64,000 bases of DNA from B1 sp964355075 (GTDB lineage: Bacteria; Bacteroidota; Bacteroidia; UKL13-3). The DNA lies in the NCBI GenBank assembly GCA_964355075.1, contig CAYHCF010000017.1, positions 1 to 64,000 of the forward strand, read 5' to 3'. A model generated the notes under the pieces. It did no database searches, was not told where the DNA came from, and was given only the letters and a program-made list of their open reading frames with translations. This document shows positions 25,930 to 35,794 of the stretch, piece after piece; the first letter of the stretch is position 1; each line of letters starts with the position of its first letter. The position numbers and the translations under genes were made by a program.

Positions 25930-27168
25930 TTGATAAATTATACCAAATATACTATGGATAATGGATTAACCGTAATCCACCATCCCGACGACTCAATACA
26001 ATTATGCGTTCTTAATTTGCTTTATAAAGTTGGTTCAAGAGATGAAAATCCCGAAAAAACCGGATTTGCACATTTGTTTGAACACCTTATGTTTGGTGGC
26101 TCAAACCATATCAATGCCTTTGATACTGAACTTCAAACGGCGGGAGGAGAAAGCAATGCTTTTACCAGCAATGATATTACGAACTACTATATAACACTGC
26201 CCGCCAATAATGTTGAAACCGGTTTTTGGCTCGAAAGCGATAGAATGCTCGGGCTTAACTTTAATCAAAAAAGTCTCGATACCCAGAAAAGTGTAGTTAT
26301 TGAAGAATTCAAAGAGCGTTATCTCAACCAACCTTATGGTGATGTTTGGTTAAAGATATTGCCTCTTGCCTACAAAGTGCATCCCTATAATTGGGCTACT
26401 ATTGGCAAAGAAATCAGCCATATTGAAAATTTTGATCTCCGGGAGGTAAAGCAGTTTTTCAATAATTACTATTCACCCAATAATGCCATCCTGGTTGTGG
26501 CAGGAAATATTTCGCTTGATTATTGTAAGGAGCTTTGTGAAAAATGGTTCGGGCCTATCTCAAAACAAGATACAAAAAAGTCGGATTACCTGCAGGAACC
26601 CGTACAAAACGAATCGAGATTTGAAAATATTTATAATGATGTTCCACTTGATTTGTTGGTGAAAGCATATCATATGGGTGGCAGAATGGATCCCGATTAT
26701 TATGCCTGCGATTTGCTTTCGGATATTTTAGGTTCAGGAAGATCGGCCAGATTTTATAACCGGCTTGTTAAAGAAAAAAGATATTTTAGTGAATTAGATA
26801 CTTATATCAGTGGCGATACCGATCCCGGATTGTTTTTAATTGAGGGGAAATTAAGTAAGGGAATTACTTTTGATATGGCTGAACAGGCCATAAACGAAGA
26901 GCTTGAATTTCTAAAAAACAATCTGATTGGTTCCAACGAGCTAACAAAGGTTCAGAACAAAACCGAAACCAATGTGCGCTTTGGAGATGTAAGTGTTTTA
27001 AACCGAGCTATGAAACTTGCATTTGCTGAGTTTTTGGGCGATATTTCACTTGTAAATACAGAGATAGATCAATATCTGAAAGTAAATCCTGAAATGCTAC
27101 AACATGTGGCTAAAAAGATGTTTGTTGATACCAATTGTTCTACGCTACATTACCATGCAAAAAAATGA
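25930..27168 (+). CDS. M16 family zinc metallopeptidase, catalytic subunit
   Basis: 412 residues. The inverted zinc motif HxxEH is present as H48-L-F-E51-H52 (FAHLFEHLMFGG), with the third ligand in VVIEEFKERY about 75 residues on. The N-terminal YTMDNGLTVIHHPDD and the substrate-strand GGESNAFTSNDITNYYITLP are typical of the family. There is no signal peptide, so it acts in the cytoplasm, presumably degrading small peptides as a heterodimer with the next gene product. The start is TTG at 25930, chosen because it gives the usual N-terminus and lies near a promoter; an ATG at 25954 is possible. Its end overlaps the next start as ATGA. Confidence 0.9.
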   Translation: MINYTKYTMDNGLTVIHHPDDSIQLCVLNLLYKVGSRDENPEKTGFAHLFEHLMFGGSNHINAFDTELQTAGGESNAFTSNDITNYYITLPANNVETGFWLESDRMLGLNFNQKSLDTQKSVVIEEFKERYLNQPYGDVWLKILPLAYKVHPYNWATIGKEISHIENFDLREVKQFFNNYYSPNNAILVVAGNISLDYCKELCEKWFGPISKQDTKKSDYLQEPVQNESRFENIYNDVPLDLLVKAYHMGGRMDPDYYACDLLSDILGSGRSARFYNRLVKEKRYFSELDTYISGDTDPGLFLIEGKLSKGITFDMAEQAINEELEFLKNNLIGSNELTKVQNKTETNVRFGDVSVLNRAMKLAFAEFLGDISLVNTEIDQYLKVNPEMLQHVAKKMFVDTNCSTLHYHAKK

Positions 27169-28442
27169 CCTTGAACAGAAATATTGCACCCCATTTTCAC
27201 AAGATTGAAAAGCTTCAGTTTCCTGATTATCAACAAATTAATATTAACAAATCGATTGATCTGTTTTCAATAAAAGCCGGCACTGAGCCTGTTATCCGGT
27301 TGGACCTTGTTTTCAATGCCGGCCTCACCCGTCAGCTTAAAAAAGCTGAATCATCCTTTACGGCAAGCATGTTGAGTGAGGGAACCAGCACAAAAACCGC
27401 TTTAGAGCTGGCAGACGCTTTGGATTATTACGGCTCCTACTTTCAAACGAGGGCAAATGCTGATGACGCAACTGCCACGCTTTATTGTTTAGAAAAACAC
27501 CTTCCACTTTGTCTTCCCCTTTTTATTGAGGCCCTGGTTGATTCCATTTTCCCGGCTAAAGAGTTCGATATAATAAGAAAAAACAATATCCAAAAGCTTT
27601 TGGTTAGCGAAAAGAAGAATAGTTATATCTGCCGGAAAGTCTTCTATCAAAATCTATTAGGCAAGACCCACCCTTACGCCGGTTTCTCAGAAAAAAGCGA
27701 TTTGGAAAACATTCATACTGATGACCTGAAAAGCTTTTATATCAAGGGCTATCAGCAGGGTTTAAAATATTTGCTGCTGTCGGGAAACTTCAAAGATTCA
27801 AGTCTGAAATTAATTAAAACGCATTTTGAAACTTGCCCATTGACCCATGAAAGTGAAAGCCAAAACATTCCTGAATTCCAAAGCTCATTTGGGAAACATT
27901 TCATTGAGAAAAACGACTCGGTGCAATCGGCAATCAGAATTGGGAAAATCTCTATTGAAAGAAAACATCCTGATTTTAGGGCACTCCAATTGCTAAACCT
28001 GATTTTCGGAGGGTATTTCGGATCCCGCTTAATGAAAAACATTCGGGAAGATAAAGGCCTGACTTATGGTATCCATTCCCAAATCGAAACCTACCAGCAA
28101 ACCTCGGTATGGTATATCGACTCCGAAATGAATACTAAAAACAGGGACCAGGGAGTTGCGGAAATTTACAAAGAATTGAGCAAGATTTGTGCTGAACCCA
28201 TTCCGGAGGAAGAGCTTGAAGTTGCAAAAAATTATTTGTTAGGATCCTTTCTTAGAAGCCTGGATGGGCCCTTTTCGCTGGCAGACAGGCTTAAAATTAT
28301 TATTGATAACCGTTTGTCAAAAACGTATTATAGTGATTTCGTAAATATCATTAATCAGTTAAATTCTGCCGACCTTTTGGTGCTTGCCAACAAATACTTT
28401 AACCCGGTCAATATCGTTGAAGTGCTAGTAGGAAAAAAGTGA
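27165..28442 (+). CDS. M16 family peptidase-like, non-catalytic subunit
   Basis: 425 residues with the M16 fold but no HxxEH: the equivalent position reads SSFTASMLSEGTSTKTALE. The C-terminal half keeps GGYFGSRLMKNIREDKGLTYGIHS, the family's conserved R/Y substrate-binding pair region. This matches the inactive partner of heterodimeric bacterial M16B peptidases. Its ATG (27165) overlaps the stop of the catalytic subunit in ATGA, which ensures equal synthesis. Its own stop overlaps the following gene's GTG start. Confidence 0.9.
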   Translation: MTLNRNIAPHFHKIEKLQFPDYQQININKSIDLFSIKAGTEPVIRLDLVFNAGLTRQLKKAESSFTASMLSEGTSTKTALELADALDYYGSYFQTRANADDATATLYCLEKHLPLCLPLFIEALVDSIFPAKEFDIIRKNNIQKLLVSEKKNSYICRKVFYQNLLGKTHPYAGFSEKSDLENIHTDDLKSFYIKGYQQGLKYLLLSGNFKDSSLKLIKTHFETCPLTHESESQNIPEFQSSFGKHFIEKNDSVQSAIRIGKISIERKHPDFRALQLLNLIFGGYFGSRLMKNIREDKGLTYGIHSQIETYQQTSVWYIDSEMNTKNRDQGVAEIYKELSKICAEPIPEEELEVAKNYLLGSFLRSLDGPFSLADRLKIIIDNRLSKTYYSDFVNIINQLNSADLLVLANKYFNPVNIVEVLVGKK

Positions 28443-30157
28443 AAACCCTGGTCATTGTCATATTATCCCTTCTTATTAATCTCACGGCTTCTGCTCAGAA
28501 AATTCGGTTCAAACGCGTTTGTAGTCAGAGTATTACTAATATTTTATCCTGGCAAATAGATGCTGACACTTGTGTGCTATTAACAACAATAAAAGTATTC
28601 GGAACAGATAATGTAATATTCCCTTTTGCTGTAATTGACAGTGGGGTAGCTGCTTCGGCAAAGCAATATATTCATAATAATACGAACAATAAACCCTGGA
28701 TGTATTTTCTCCAATATAAAGTTATTTGCGGCATTGATACCCTGACAAGATATACCGACACCTTATCTATTGATGTTACCAATCCTGACCCGTCCCATCT
28801 GGATTCTGTGAGTGTTGACCCGATAACGAACAAGGTATACCTCGGCTGGATCTCCAATAAAACACCCGATTTTTATGTATATAATTTGTACAATACGGAT
28901 CGTGCAAACCCTGTTTTAGAAATTGATTATCGCGACACCTTTTATACGGATCAACCACCTACTGATCCAAAAGCCAAATCGTTAACGTATTATATCACTA
29001 GTGTTGATAGCTGCAATAATAGAAACGCTTTTGGAAATCCGCATAAAACAATCAATCTGAGTGCAAGTATTGATACCTGTAAAAATGATGTTAATATAAG
29101 CTTTACTGCCTATGTAGGCTGGTCTAGCATAAGAATCCTTTACCTTTTCCGAAAAATAAATGGTGGAATTTATTTGCCAATAGATTCGTTTTCTTCAAGT
29201 CAATTATCTTATACTGACAAGGGGCTTCCTCCTTTTTCCACCATTTCCTATTTTATTCGGGCCATAAAATTAGATTCTTTACAAAGAAACATTACAAGCT
29301 CTTCGAACTCATCAACCGTAATTAGCAGTAATAGTGTCAATCCGGCCCAAACCAAAATTAATTATGTTTCAAATAACAATTCAGATCAAATTGAGCTTGA
29401 AATTCTTCCAAACCCCCTTAGTAACTACTCCTCCATTGATCTAATCAGATACCCGGCTTTTGGGAGTCCGGTTAAAATCTATTCTTTTTCTCCGGGTGAA
29501 ACGATATTTCAAGACATCTCTTCGGCAAATACTTCCGTGCAGAATTATTATCTGATCGGAAAAAATGTTTGTGGCCTGCCAACAGACACCTCCATACAAT
29601 CAAATAATATTGTAGTGCATCTTGCCGAATCAAATAATATCATATCACTAAATTGGAACCGATATTTCACGTGGAACACGGGAGTAAAAGAATATATAAT
29701 ATACAGAGCTACCGGGGCTAAGCCTGACGAGGCAACAAATTTTACGGTATTAAAAACCTCCAATCTGGATACCTTTAATACGGATCTGAGTATATTAGAC
29801 AAAACTTCCTGCTACTTTATCCTGGCCTATGAAAATGGTGGTATTAACATCAGTAAGAGTAATACGGTATGCAATAACAAAACGGGGTCAATATTTTATC
29901 CAAACGCAATTATTACCAATGGGCTCAATAGGGTATTCACCTTTAGTGGTATAGGAATTGATTTAAACAAAAGTTCAATAGAAATATATAATCGTTGGGG
30001 AAATCTGGTTTTCTCAAAGAACGATATTTCCTCCGGTTGGGCTGGAGAAAGCAATCTTGGAGGCGAGGTGGATGCCGGAGTATATTTCTTCTCTGCACTT
30101 ATTTTTCAAGGAACAGATAGTGTTAAACTTAATGGAAACATCACCGTCATTAAATAA
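28439..30157 (+). CDS. Secreted protein with T9SS type B (gliding-motility-type) sorting domain
   Basis: 572 residues starting at a GTG that overlaps the previous stop (GTGA). There is a signal peptide (to SAQ, about 19), several fibronectin/Ig-like beta domains, and a C-terminal domain of about 90 residues: FYPNAIITNGLNRVFTF, IEIYNRWGNLVFSK, GWAGES and DAGVYFFSALI. This is the type B sorting domain used by T9SS adhesins and gliding proteins. The central part has many N and S residues and several Cys. It is oddly coupled to a cytoplasmic peptidase pair upstream and to ybeY, whose start lies inside its last 26 bases. Confidence 0.85.
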   Translation: MKTLVIVILSLLINLTASAQKIRFKRVCSQSITNILSWQIDADTCVLLTTIKVFGTDNVIFPFAVIDSGVAASAKQYIHNNTNNKPWMYFLQYKVICGIDTLTRYTDTLSIDVTNPDPSHLDSVSVDPITNKVYLGWISNKTPDFYVYNLYNTDRANPVLEIDYRDTFYTDQPPTDPKAKSLTYYITSVDSCNNRNAFGNPHKTINLSASIDTCKNDVNISFTAYVGWSSIRILYLFRKINGGIYLPIDSFSSSQLSYTDKGLPPFSTISYFIRAIKLDSLQRNITSSSNSSTVISSNSVNPAQTKINYVSNNNSDQIELEILPNPLSNYSSIDLIRYPAFGSPVKIYSFSPGETIFQDISSANTSVQNYYLIGKNVCGLPTDTSIQSNNIVVHLAESNNIISLNWNRYFTWNTGVKEYIIYRATGAKPDEATNFTVLKTSNLDTFNTDLSILDKTSCYFILAYENGGINISKSNTVCNNKTGSIFYPNAIITNGLNRVFTFSGIGIDLNKSSIEIYNRWGNLVFSKNDISSGWAGESNLGGEVDAGVYFFSALIFQGTDSVKLNGNITVIK

Positions 30158-30584
30158 TATAAGCTTTAACAAGATTGACCGTATAGCAAGAATCAATCGG
30201 TCTGTTCTGTGCGCATGGCTTAATGAAATAGCAGAAAGGGAGAAGAAAAAGATCTCTTCCTTACAGTATAATTTCTGCAGCGACGAATATCTCCTGGAAA
30301 TAAATCTAAAATATCTGCGTCACAATACCTATACAGATATAATAACATTTGATCAGTCTGATGATCAAAAACACGTCTATGCCGATATCTATCTAAGTCT
30401 TGACCGTATTCGAGAAAACGCAAAAACATATCGTGTATCGTTTACTTCTGAATTAAACCGGGTGCTGGCGCATGGCCTTTTGCACCTATGCGGATATAGA
30501 GATAAAACAAAAATTGAGCAATCACTGATGAGGGAAAAAGAAAATTTTTATTTGAGCCGGCTTTTAGAGGGGTGTTCCACGTGA
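30132..30584 (+). CDS. ybeY: Endoribonuclease YbeY (rRNA maturation)
   Basis: 150 residues, normal for YbeY, which helps process 16S rRNA 3' ends and in ribosome quality control. The metal site is H114-GLL-H118-LCGYR-D124: the first two ligands match E. coli His114 and His118, but position 124 is Asp rather than His. I believe this is usual in Bacteroidetes. Other marks are NTYTDIITFD and ADIYLSLDRI. The ATG at 30132 is inside the last codons of the T9SS gene (26-base overlap), so it is part of that operon. Its TGA sits within a parS-like palindrome, ahead of mnmG. Confidence 0.9.
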   Translation: METSPSLNNISFNKIDRIARINRSVLCAWLNEIAEREKKKISSLQYNFCSDEYLLEINLKYLRHNTYTDIITFDQSDDQKHVYADIYLSLDRIRENAKTYRVSFTSELNRVLAHGLLHLCGYRDKTKIEQSLMREKENFYLSRLLEGCST

Positions 30585-30588
30585 AATT
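30573..30588. promoter_or_regulatory. parS-like ParB/Spo0J binding site
   Basis: TGTTCCACGTGAAATT matches the parS consensus TGTTNCACGTGAAACA at all but the last two bases, including the central CACGTG. It overlaps the ybeY stop codon and precedes mnmG, a gene often close to the origin region. It was found by eye; a genome count of the motif would decide whether it is a true centromere site. Confidence 0.55.
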
Positions 30589-30849
30589 TTTGTCCGGTTT
30601 TTTGTAAGCCGCTGTTAATGAAATCGTAATTTCACGGAATGTCCGACCCCCGTGCCAAAATATATCACCAACTATTTCTGGTTTTGGTTTCGGTTTTTTT
30701 CCTTCCTTTTGGTTTAAAAACATATACATGGCTTAAAAAGTCGTTTTAGACATGATTTAAATGTTTCAAATAATATTATTCTCAGCTTTCAAATATCGTT
30801 ATCTATTCAGTCAAATAATTTGTTTTCCTTTAATGTTTTGTGTCTTTTT

Positions 30850-30880
30850 TCTTGATAAAAAAGGCACCAAAAAATCAAGA
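30850..30880. repeat. Palindromic repeat in the ybeY-mnmG spacer
   Basis: TCTTGA and TCAAGA arms enclose a purine-rich centre (AAAAAAGGCACC). It is the start of a GC-richer block up to about 31026 with CCGCCC/GGGCGG arms, and a CCCGC-GCGGG mini-hairpin follows at 31262-31277. Similar tcttgat..aaa..atcaag blocks are scattered in Bacteroidetes genomes. No gene is seen in 30589-31313. Confidence 0.45.
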
Positions 30881-31313
30881 CTTATTACGGCACCTTGTAC
30901 TTGTAAAAAATAAATGTTTTGCTGCGCGACCCAAGCCGCAAGGCCCAGTATGCGTTTGTGTAGCCTTGCTCGAGGGTCACTTACGCAGGCCCGCCCTACA
31001 CATATATTTTTAACAATTACGGGCGGTACCGAAATAGGTCGAAACTTTATTTGATTTGTTTTAAAAGGGGTAATTTAATAAACATTTAATGAAATTTCGC
31101 CAGTGATATTTTGATATTATTGGTATATAAAGTAGGGTGTGTAATTATAAAATGTGAAGGAATTAAAAAAGGACCGACCTATTACAATAACGCCAGCAAA
31201 TGTTAAAAGATTGGAATGTCGCTGATCATTTAAATGAAAACCAATGTAGCAGACCTCGAGTCCCGCCTTAAAGCGGGTTGAAATATTGGCTATTTACTTA
31301 TAACTAAACGCTA

Positions 31314-31321
31314 TATATTTG
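31314..31321 (+). promoter_or_regulatory. Bacteroidetes -7 promoter element for mnmG (TATATTTG)
   Basis: Exact TAnnTTTG match 29 bases before the mnmG ATG; TTG at 31286-31288 is a possible -33 element with long spacing. Confidence 0.55.
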
Positions 31322-31350
31322 TATAAAAAATTGCAAATAATCAAAACAAC

Positions 31351-33216
31351 ATGTTTCCGAAATATGATGTAATCGTTGTTGGGGCTGGACACGCTGGTTG
31401 TGAAGCTGCTGCTGCTGCTGCTAATCTGGGCTCAAAGGTTCTCCTGATTACTATGGACATGAATAAGATCGCTCAAATGAGCTGTAATCCCGCCATGGGC
31501 GGTATTGCAAAGGGTCAAATTGTAAGAGAAATTGATGCTCTTGGGGGTTATTCGGGAATTGTAAGCGACAAATCAACCATTCAATTTCGCATGTTGAACC
31601 GTTCAAAGGGTCCGGCTATGTGGAGCCCAAGATCTCAAAACGACAGAATGCTATTCAGTGCCTATTGGAGAGAGCTCCTGGAATATTGCCCTAATATTGA
31701 TTTTTGGCAGGATATGGTTAAGGGTTTGATCATTAAAAAGGGGGTTGTATCGGGGGTGATTACCGGAATGGGTCTGGAAATAAGCAGCCGAACGGTTGTG
31801 CTAACAAATGGAACCTTTTTAAATGGTATTATACATATCGGTTCAAAGCAATTTGGCGGAGGAAGAATTGGGGAAAAATCAAGTGCCGGAATTACAGAAC
31901 AGCTTGTATCTCTTGGTTTTGAGTCTGGCCGAATGAAAACAGGAACGCCTCCAAGGGTGGATGGTAGAAGCTTAAATTATGATAAAATGGAGCGCCAGGA
32001 AGGCGATGAAAACCCCTTGAAATTTTCCTATTCGGAGAAAACCCAAGCGGTTAAAAATCAACGTTGCTGCTGGATAACTTATACCAATCCTGCCGTTCAC
32101 GAGGTTTTAAGAACCGGTTTCGACGAATCGCCCATGTATACCGGAAGAATTAAGGGTGTGGGCCCTAGATATTGCCCCTCCATTGAGGACAAAATAAACA
32201 GATTTGCAGAAAGGGACAGGCATCAGATTTTTGTAGAGCCGGAAGGTTGGAATACCGTAGAAATATATGTGAATGGCTTTTCTACTTCTTTGCCCGAGCA
32301 GGTACAACTGGGCGCCATTAGGCTGATACCGGGTTTTGAAAAGGCCAAAATGTTTCGACCCGGCTATGCAATTGAATACGATTATTTTCCACCAACCCAA
32401 TTGCGTTTAAGCCTTGAAACACACCTAATTCCAAACTTGTTCCTAGCCGGACAGATAAACGGAACAACTGGTTATGAAGAGGCTGCTTGTCAGGGCTTGA
32501 TGGCTGGGATAAACGCACACCTGAAAATAAAAGAGACAGAGCCGTTTATTCTAAAAAGATCTGAGGCCTATATTGGGGTCCTGATAGACGATTTAGTAAA
32601 TAAGGGAACCAACGAGCCTTACCGAATGTTCACTTCAAGAGCAGAATACCGGCTTCTCTTAAGGCAGGATAATGGAGATATTCGTCTGACAGAAAAGGCG
32701 CATCAATTGGGTCTGGCCAGTAAAGAGCGCTTAACCGCGGTTGAAAAGAAGATAAACGAAACGGAAAAAACAATTGCTTTCTTTACCAAAACCTCCATTA
32801 GTCCCAAAGAAGCAAACCCAATCTTGGCGGAATTCGGCACAGCAAATATTTCTCAAAACTATAAATTAATACAAATTTTGGCCCGTCCCCAAATGACCAT
32901 GGCCAATATGGTAAAACACTTGCCAACAGTCGCAGATTTCGCGGTTGATTTAAGCGAAGATGCCCTTCTTCAGGCTGAAGTTCTGATGAAATATGAGGGC
33001 TATTTGGAAAAAGAGCAATTGATGGTTGAAAAAATGAATCGCCTGGAAGATTTCAGGATAGACGACCATTTTGATTTTCATACCGTAAAATCAATTTCTT
33101 TAGAAGCCAGAGAAAAGCTAAAAAAAATAAAGCCACAAACCCTCGGTCAGGCGGCCAGAATAAGCGGGATCTCTCCCTCTGACATATCGGTATTATTGGT
33201 TCACTTAGGAAGATGA
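31351..33216 (+). CDS. mnmG: tRNA uridine-5-carboxymethylaminomethyl modification enzyme MnmG (GidA)
   Basis: 621 residues, the usual size. With MnmE it makes 5-carboxymethylaminomethyluridine at the tRNA wobble position, using FAD and folate. The FAD motif VGAGHAGCEAAAAAA starts at residue 9; then come SCNPAMGGIAKG, GRMKTGTPPRV and the GYAIEYDYFPPTQL and GYEEAACQGLMAGINA signatures. The C-terminal helical domain ends LLVHLGR. It has its own promoter and 130-base-plus leader separated from ybeY by a repeat-bearing spacer. Confidence 0.97.
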   Translation: MFPKYDVIVVGAGHAGCEAAAAAANLGSKVLLITMDMNKIAQMSCNPAMGGIAKGQIVREIDALGGYSGIVSDKSTIQFRMLNRSKGPAMWSPRSQNDRMLFSAYWRELLEYCPNIDFWQDMVKGLIIKKGVVSGVITGMGLEISSRTVVLTNGTFLNGIIHIGSKQFGGGRIGEKSSAGITEQLVSLGFESGRMKTGTPPRVDGRSLNYDKMERQEGDENPLKFSYSEKTQAVKNQRCCWITYTNPAVHEVLRTGFDESPMYTGRIKGVGPRYCPSIEDKINRFAERDRHQIFVEPEGWNTVEIYVNGFSTSLPEQVQLGAIRLIPGFEKAKMFRPGYAIEYDYFPPTQLRLSLETHLIPNLFLAGQINGTTGYEEAACQGLMAGINAHLKIKETEPFILKRSEAYIGVLIDDLVNKGTNEPYRMFTSRAEYRLLLRQDNGDIRLTEKAHQLGLASKERLTAVEKKINETEKTIAFFTKTSISPKEANPILAEFGTANISQNYKLIQILARPQMTMANMVKHLPTVADFAVDLSEDALLQAEVLMKYEGYLEKEQLMVEKMNRLEDFRIDDHFDFHTVKSISLEAREKLKKIKPQTLGQAARISGISPSDISVLLVHLGR

Positions 33217-33297
33217 GCTGCATACATCTGATGGGCTTGAACCAATAAATTCAATTACAATGGGGGTACAAACAGTATAATTTCTTTATTTTGCCGC

Positions 33298-34191
33298 GTG
33301 GAAAAATTATCCTTGTGTCCGGTTTGTAAAACCGAACCGTCAAAAGCAAAATTTATTTGCAAAGACTATGTTGCCAGCAACGAGTACTTTGCCATTGTTG
33401 AGTGCGAAAATTGCTCTCTTCAATATACAAATCCAAGACCCTTAGAAGCCAATATTGGACGGTATTATCAATCAGACAGGTATATCTCTCATGCGGGTTC
33501 CGGTAAGTCTGAAATGGGTTTTACCTACAAAATTTATGATTGGGTAAGGAACTATAGCATAGCTAAAAAATTGCGACTGATTAAAAAATATCATCAAAGC
33601 GGTAAGCTGTTAGACCTGGGATGTGGTTTGGGCCATTTTTTGAATGGGGTAACACAAGATGAAACATTTAAGGCGTTTGGTGCTGACGTTTCAGACGAGG
33701 CCATTGCATATATCAAAAAACAGTTTTCAATCGATGCAATGAAGGAGTCTGAATTATTCAAATTTAACGACAATGAATTCGAAGTAATTACCCAGTGGCA
33801 CGTAATGGAGCATGTTTATAGAATTGATGAAAGGATGATCGCCCTAAAAAGATTGCTTGCACCTGGTGGAACCATGTTTATCGCGGTTCCGATTTCAAAC
33901 TCATTTGACGCGCGCTATTACCGTGCTTTTTGGGATGGTTATGATGTGCCCCGGCATCTTTATCACTTCACTTCGAAAAGCTTCAAATTGCTTATGGAAA
34001 ATGCCGGATTTGAGGTAATCAGGCAAGTGCCTATGTTATTTGATGCGCCCTATGTTTCCATGAGAAGTGAATTTCACAAAAAAAGTGTCTTTGCTTTTAT
34101 AAAGGGGGCAATATTTGGAATGGTATCAACAGTATCCGCTTGGTTTACAGGGAATTATTCAAGTATTCTCTTTGTTGTAAAACACAAATAA
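33298..34191 (+). CDS. Class I SAM-dependent methyltransferase with N-terminal zinc ribbon
   Basis: 297 residues: an N-terminal four-cysteine ribbon (CPVCKT ... CENCSLQYTNPRP), then a Rossmann methyltransferase with motif I LLDLGCGLGHFLNG (about 102-115), an acidic motif II region (FGADVSDEAIAYI) and motif post-I WHVMEHVYR. The C-terminal 60 residues are hydrophobic and may touch the membrane. Such proteins methylate small molecules or sugar carriers; the substrate is unknown. The start is GTG at 33298, with TTATTTTG just before it. A lipoprotein gene follows after one base. Confidence 0.85.
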   Translation: MEKLSLCPVCKTEPSKAKFICKDYVASNEYFAIVECENCSLQYTNPRPLEANIGRYYQSDRYISHAGSGKSEMGFTYKIYDWVRNYSIAKKLRLIKKYHQSGKLLDLGCGLGHFLNGVTQDETFKAFGADVSDEAIAYIKKQFSIDAMKESELFKFNDNEFEVITQWHVMEHVYRIDERMIALKRLLAPGGTMFIAVPISNSFDARYYRAFWDGYDVPRHLYHFTSKSFKLLMENAGFEVIRQVPMLFDAPYVSMRSEFHKKSVFAFIKGAIFGMVSTVSAWFTGNYSSILFVVKHK

Positions 34192-34192
34192 T

Positions 34193-35794
34193 ATGGCATC
34201 ACTTAAGGTTTTACGTTATTTAATCATTTTGTCGGCGCTTGCAAGTTGTGCCCAAATGGTTGCGCCTTCGGGCGGGCCCAAAGACGTAAAACCCCCAAAC
34301 ATCGCTGAATCAAAGCCACCCAATAAAACAATCAACTTTAATGCATCCCAAATAAAAATTAAATTCGACGAATACATCCAGCTAAAAGATCCCGAACAAA
34401 TTGTTATTAGTCCAATTCTTCCAAATAAACCACTTATTGAGGCGGATGGAAAAACAGTAGAAATACGGTTTTTAAAAAGTAAGCCCGCACCCAACACAAC
34501 CTATACCATAAATTTTGGAAATAGTATCGTCGACAATAATGAGGGAATAGCTATTGATAACTTTAGCTATACTTTTTCTACCGGGAAATTCCTTGATTCG
34601 AATTCTGTGTCCGGAAGCGTACAAAACGCTTTTAATAATAATACTGAAAAGGGTATTATTGCGGGCCTTTATCCGGCATCCTTTTTTACCGATACTACCC
34701 TTTTAAAAACCTATCCGGTATATTTTTCAAAATCAAATGAAAAAGGAAAATTTACCATTGATAATTTACCTGCCGACACCTTTTTTCTTTTTGCTTTTAA
34801 AGACCAAAACGCAGATATCAGGTATACAAAAAATGAGCCTATATCGTTTATAAAAGAGCCTGTTATTGCGGGGACAGATGGGCTTAAGCAGAATTTATAT
34901 TTATTTTCTCCTCCAGAATATTTTTCAAATAAACTTCTGGATACTTTGACCCGACAAAGGGGTAAGTTTCAGTTTGTATTTTATAGGCCCCGGGGTGTTG
35001 TTGTGTATCCAACTATAAAACAGAAATTTTATTTTCAACCCATAAAAGGTAAAGACTTCAGAGATACATTTAATATATATATTCCCTTTGTAAGCGATTC
35101 AATTCCTGTTGATTTTACGATTTCAACGCCCGACACTCTTTATACGCTTAAAATACAAAATAAAACAAAGAGCAGGGCTCCTGATTTTGGATTACAAATA
35201 CTTCCGGTAAAAAACCTTTCAGATAGTATAAGAGTTATCAGCACAACTCCCATAGATAGTTTCGATATTAAAAAAATTAAACTATTAGAAGATACAGTAC
35301 CCGTTAAACCTATTTATACAAAGGAATATAGTAAAACAGAATGGTTGTTATTTTACCCTTTAAAGGAAAACCGAAGCTATACCGTAATCATTCCTGATTC
35401 ACAGTTTACAAATATTTATAAAAAATTCAATACCGCTACAAAATTACGAATTGGAGAAATGTCGTTAAAAGATTATGGAAACCTAATAGTATCTATAAAA
35501 GCAATCTCTAATCAAAACATTCTCTTACAAATAGTTGAAGATAACACAGAGGAGAATATTATCAGATCAAATACCTGTTATAAGGACACAGAAATGATAT
35601 TTGATAATCTTTCTCCTTCAAGCGTAAAAATAAAAATAGTAATTGACGAAAACAATAATGGACAGTGGGATTCGGGGGATATTGCATCACAAAAACTACC
35701 TGAAAAAGTATATTATTACAAACAAGCTATAAATATTAAAGCCTACTGGGACATTGAATTAACGATTGATTTACCAAAAATAATAAATGAATAA
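34193..35794 (+). CDS. Ig-like domain (Big_5) lipoprotein
   Basis: 533 residues, lipoprotein signal with lipobox ALASC (Cys at about 19). Directly behind it is the signature APSGGPKDVKPPNI..SKPPNKT and an Ig-like domain with FDEYIQLKDPEQIVISPILP and TYTINFGNSIVDNNEG, which matches a Bacteroidetes outer-membrane lipoprotein family with an SbsA-type Ig-like (Big_5) domain. The remainder is a series of beta domains, including a prealbumin-like segment (KGKFTIDNLPADTFFLFAF). Function unknown, possibly envelope assembly. It follows the methyltransferase with a one-base gap, so they are co-transcribed. Confidence 0.85.
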   Translation: MASLKVLRYLIILSALASCAQMVAPSGGPKDVKPPNIAESKPPNKTINFNASQIKIKFDEYIQLKDPEQIVISPILPNKPLIEADGKTVEIRFLKSKPAPNTTYTINFGNSIVDNNEGIAIDNFSYTFSTGKFLDSNSVSGSVQNAFNNNTEKGIIAGLYPASFFTDTTLLKTYPVYFSKSNEKGKFTIDNLPADTFFLFAFKDQNADIRYTKNEPISFIKEPVIAGTDGLKQNLYLFSPPEYFSNKLLDTLTRQRGKFQFVFYRPRGVVVYPTIKQKFYFQPIKGKDFRDTFNIYIPFVSDSIPVDFTISTPDTLYTLKIQNKTKSRAPDFGLQILPVKNLSDSIRVISTTPIDSFDIKKIKLLEDTVPVKPIYTKEYSKTEWLLFYPLKENRSYTVIIPDSQFTNIYKKFNTATKLRIGEMSLKDYGNLIVSIKAISNQNILLQIVEDNTEENIIRSNTCYKDTEMIFDNLSPSSVKIKIVIDENNNGQWDSGDIASQKLPEKVYYYKQAINIKAYWDIELTIDLPKIINE

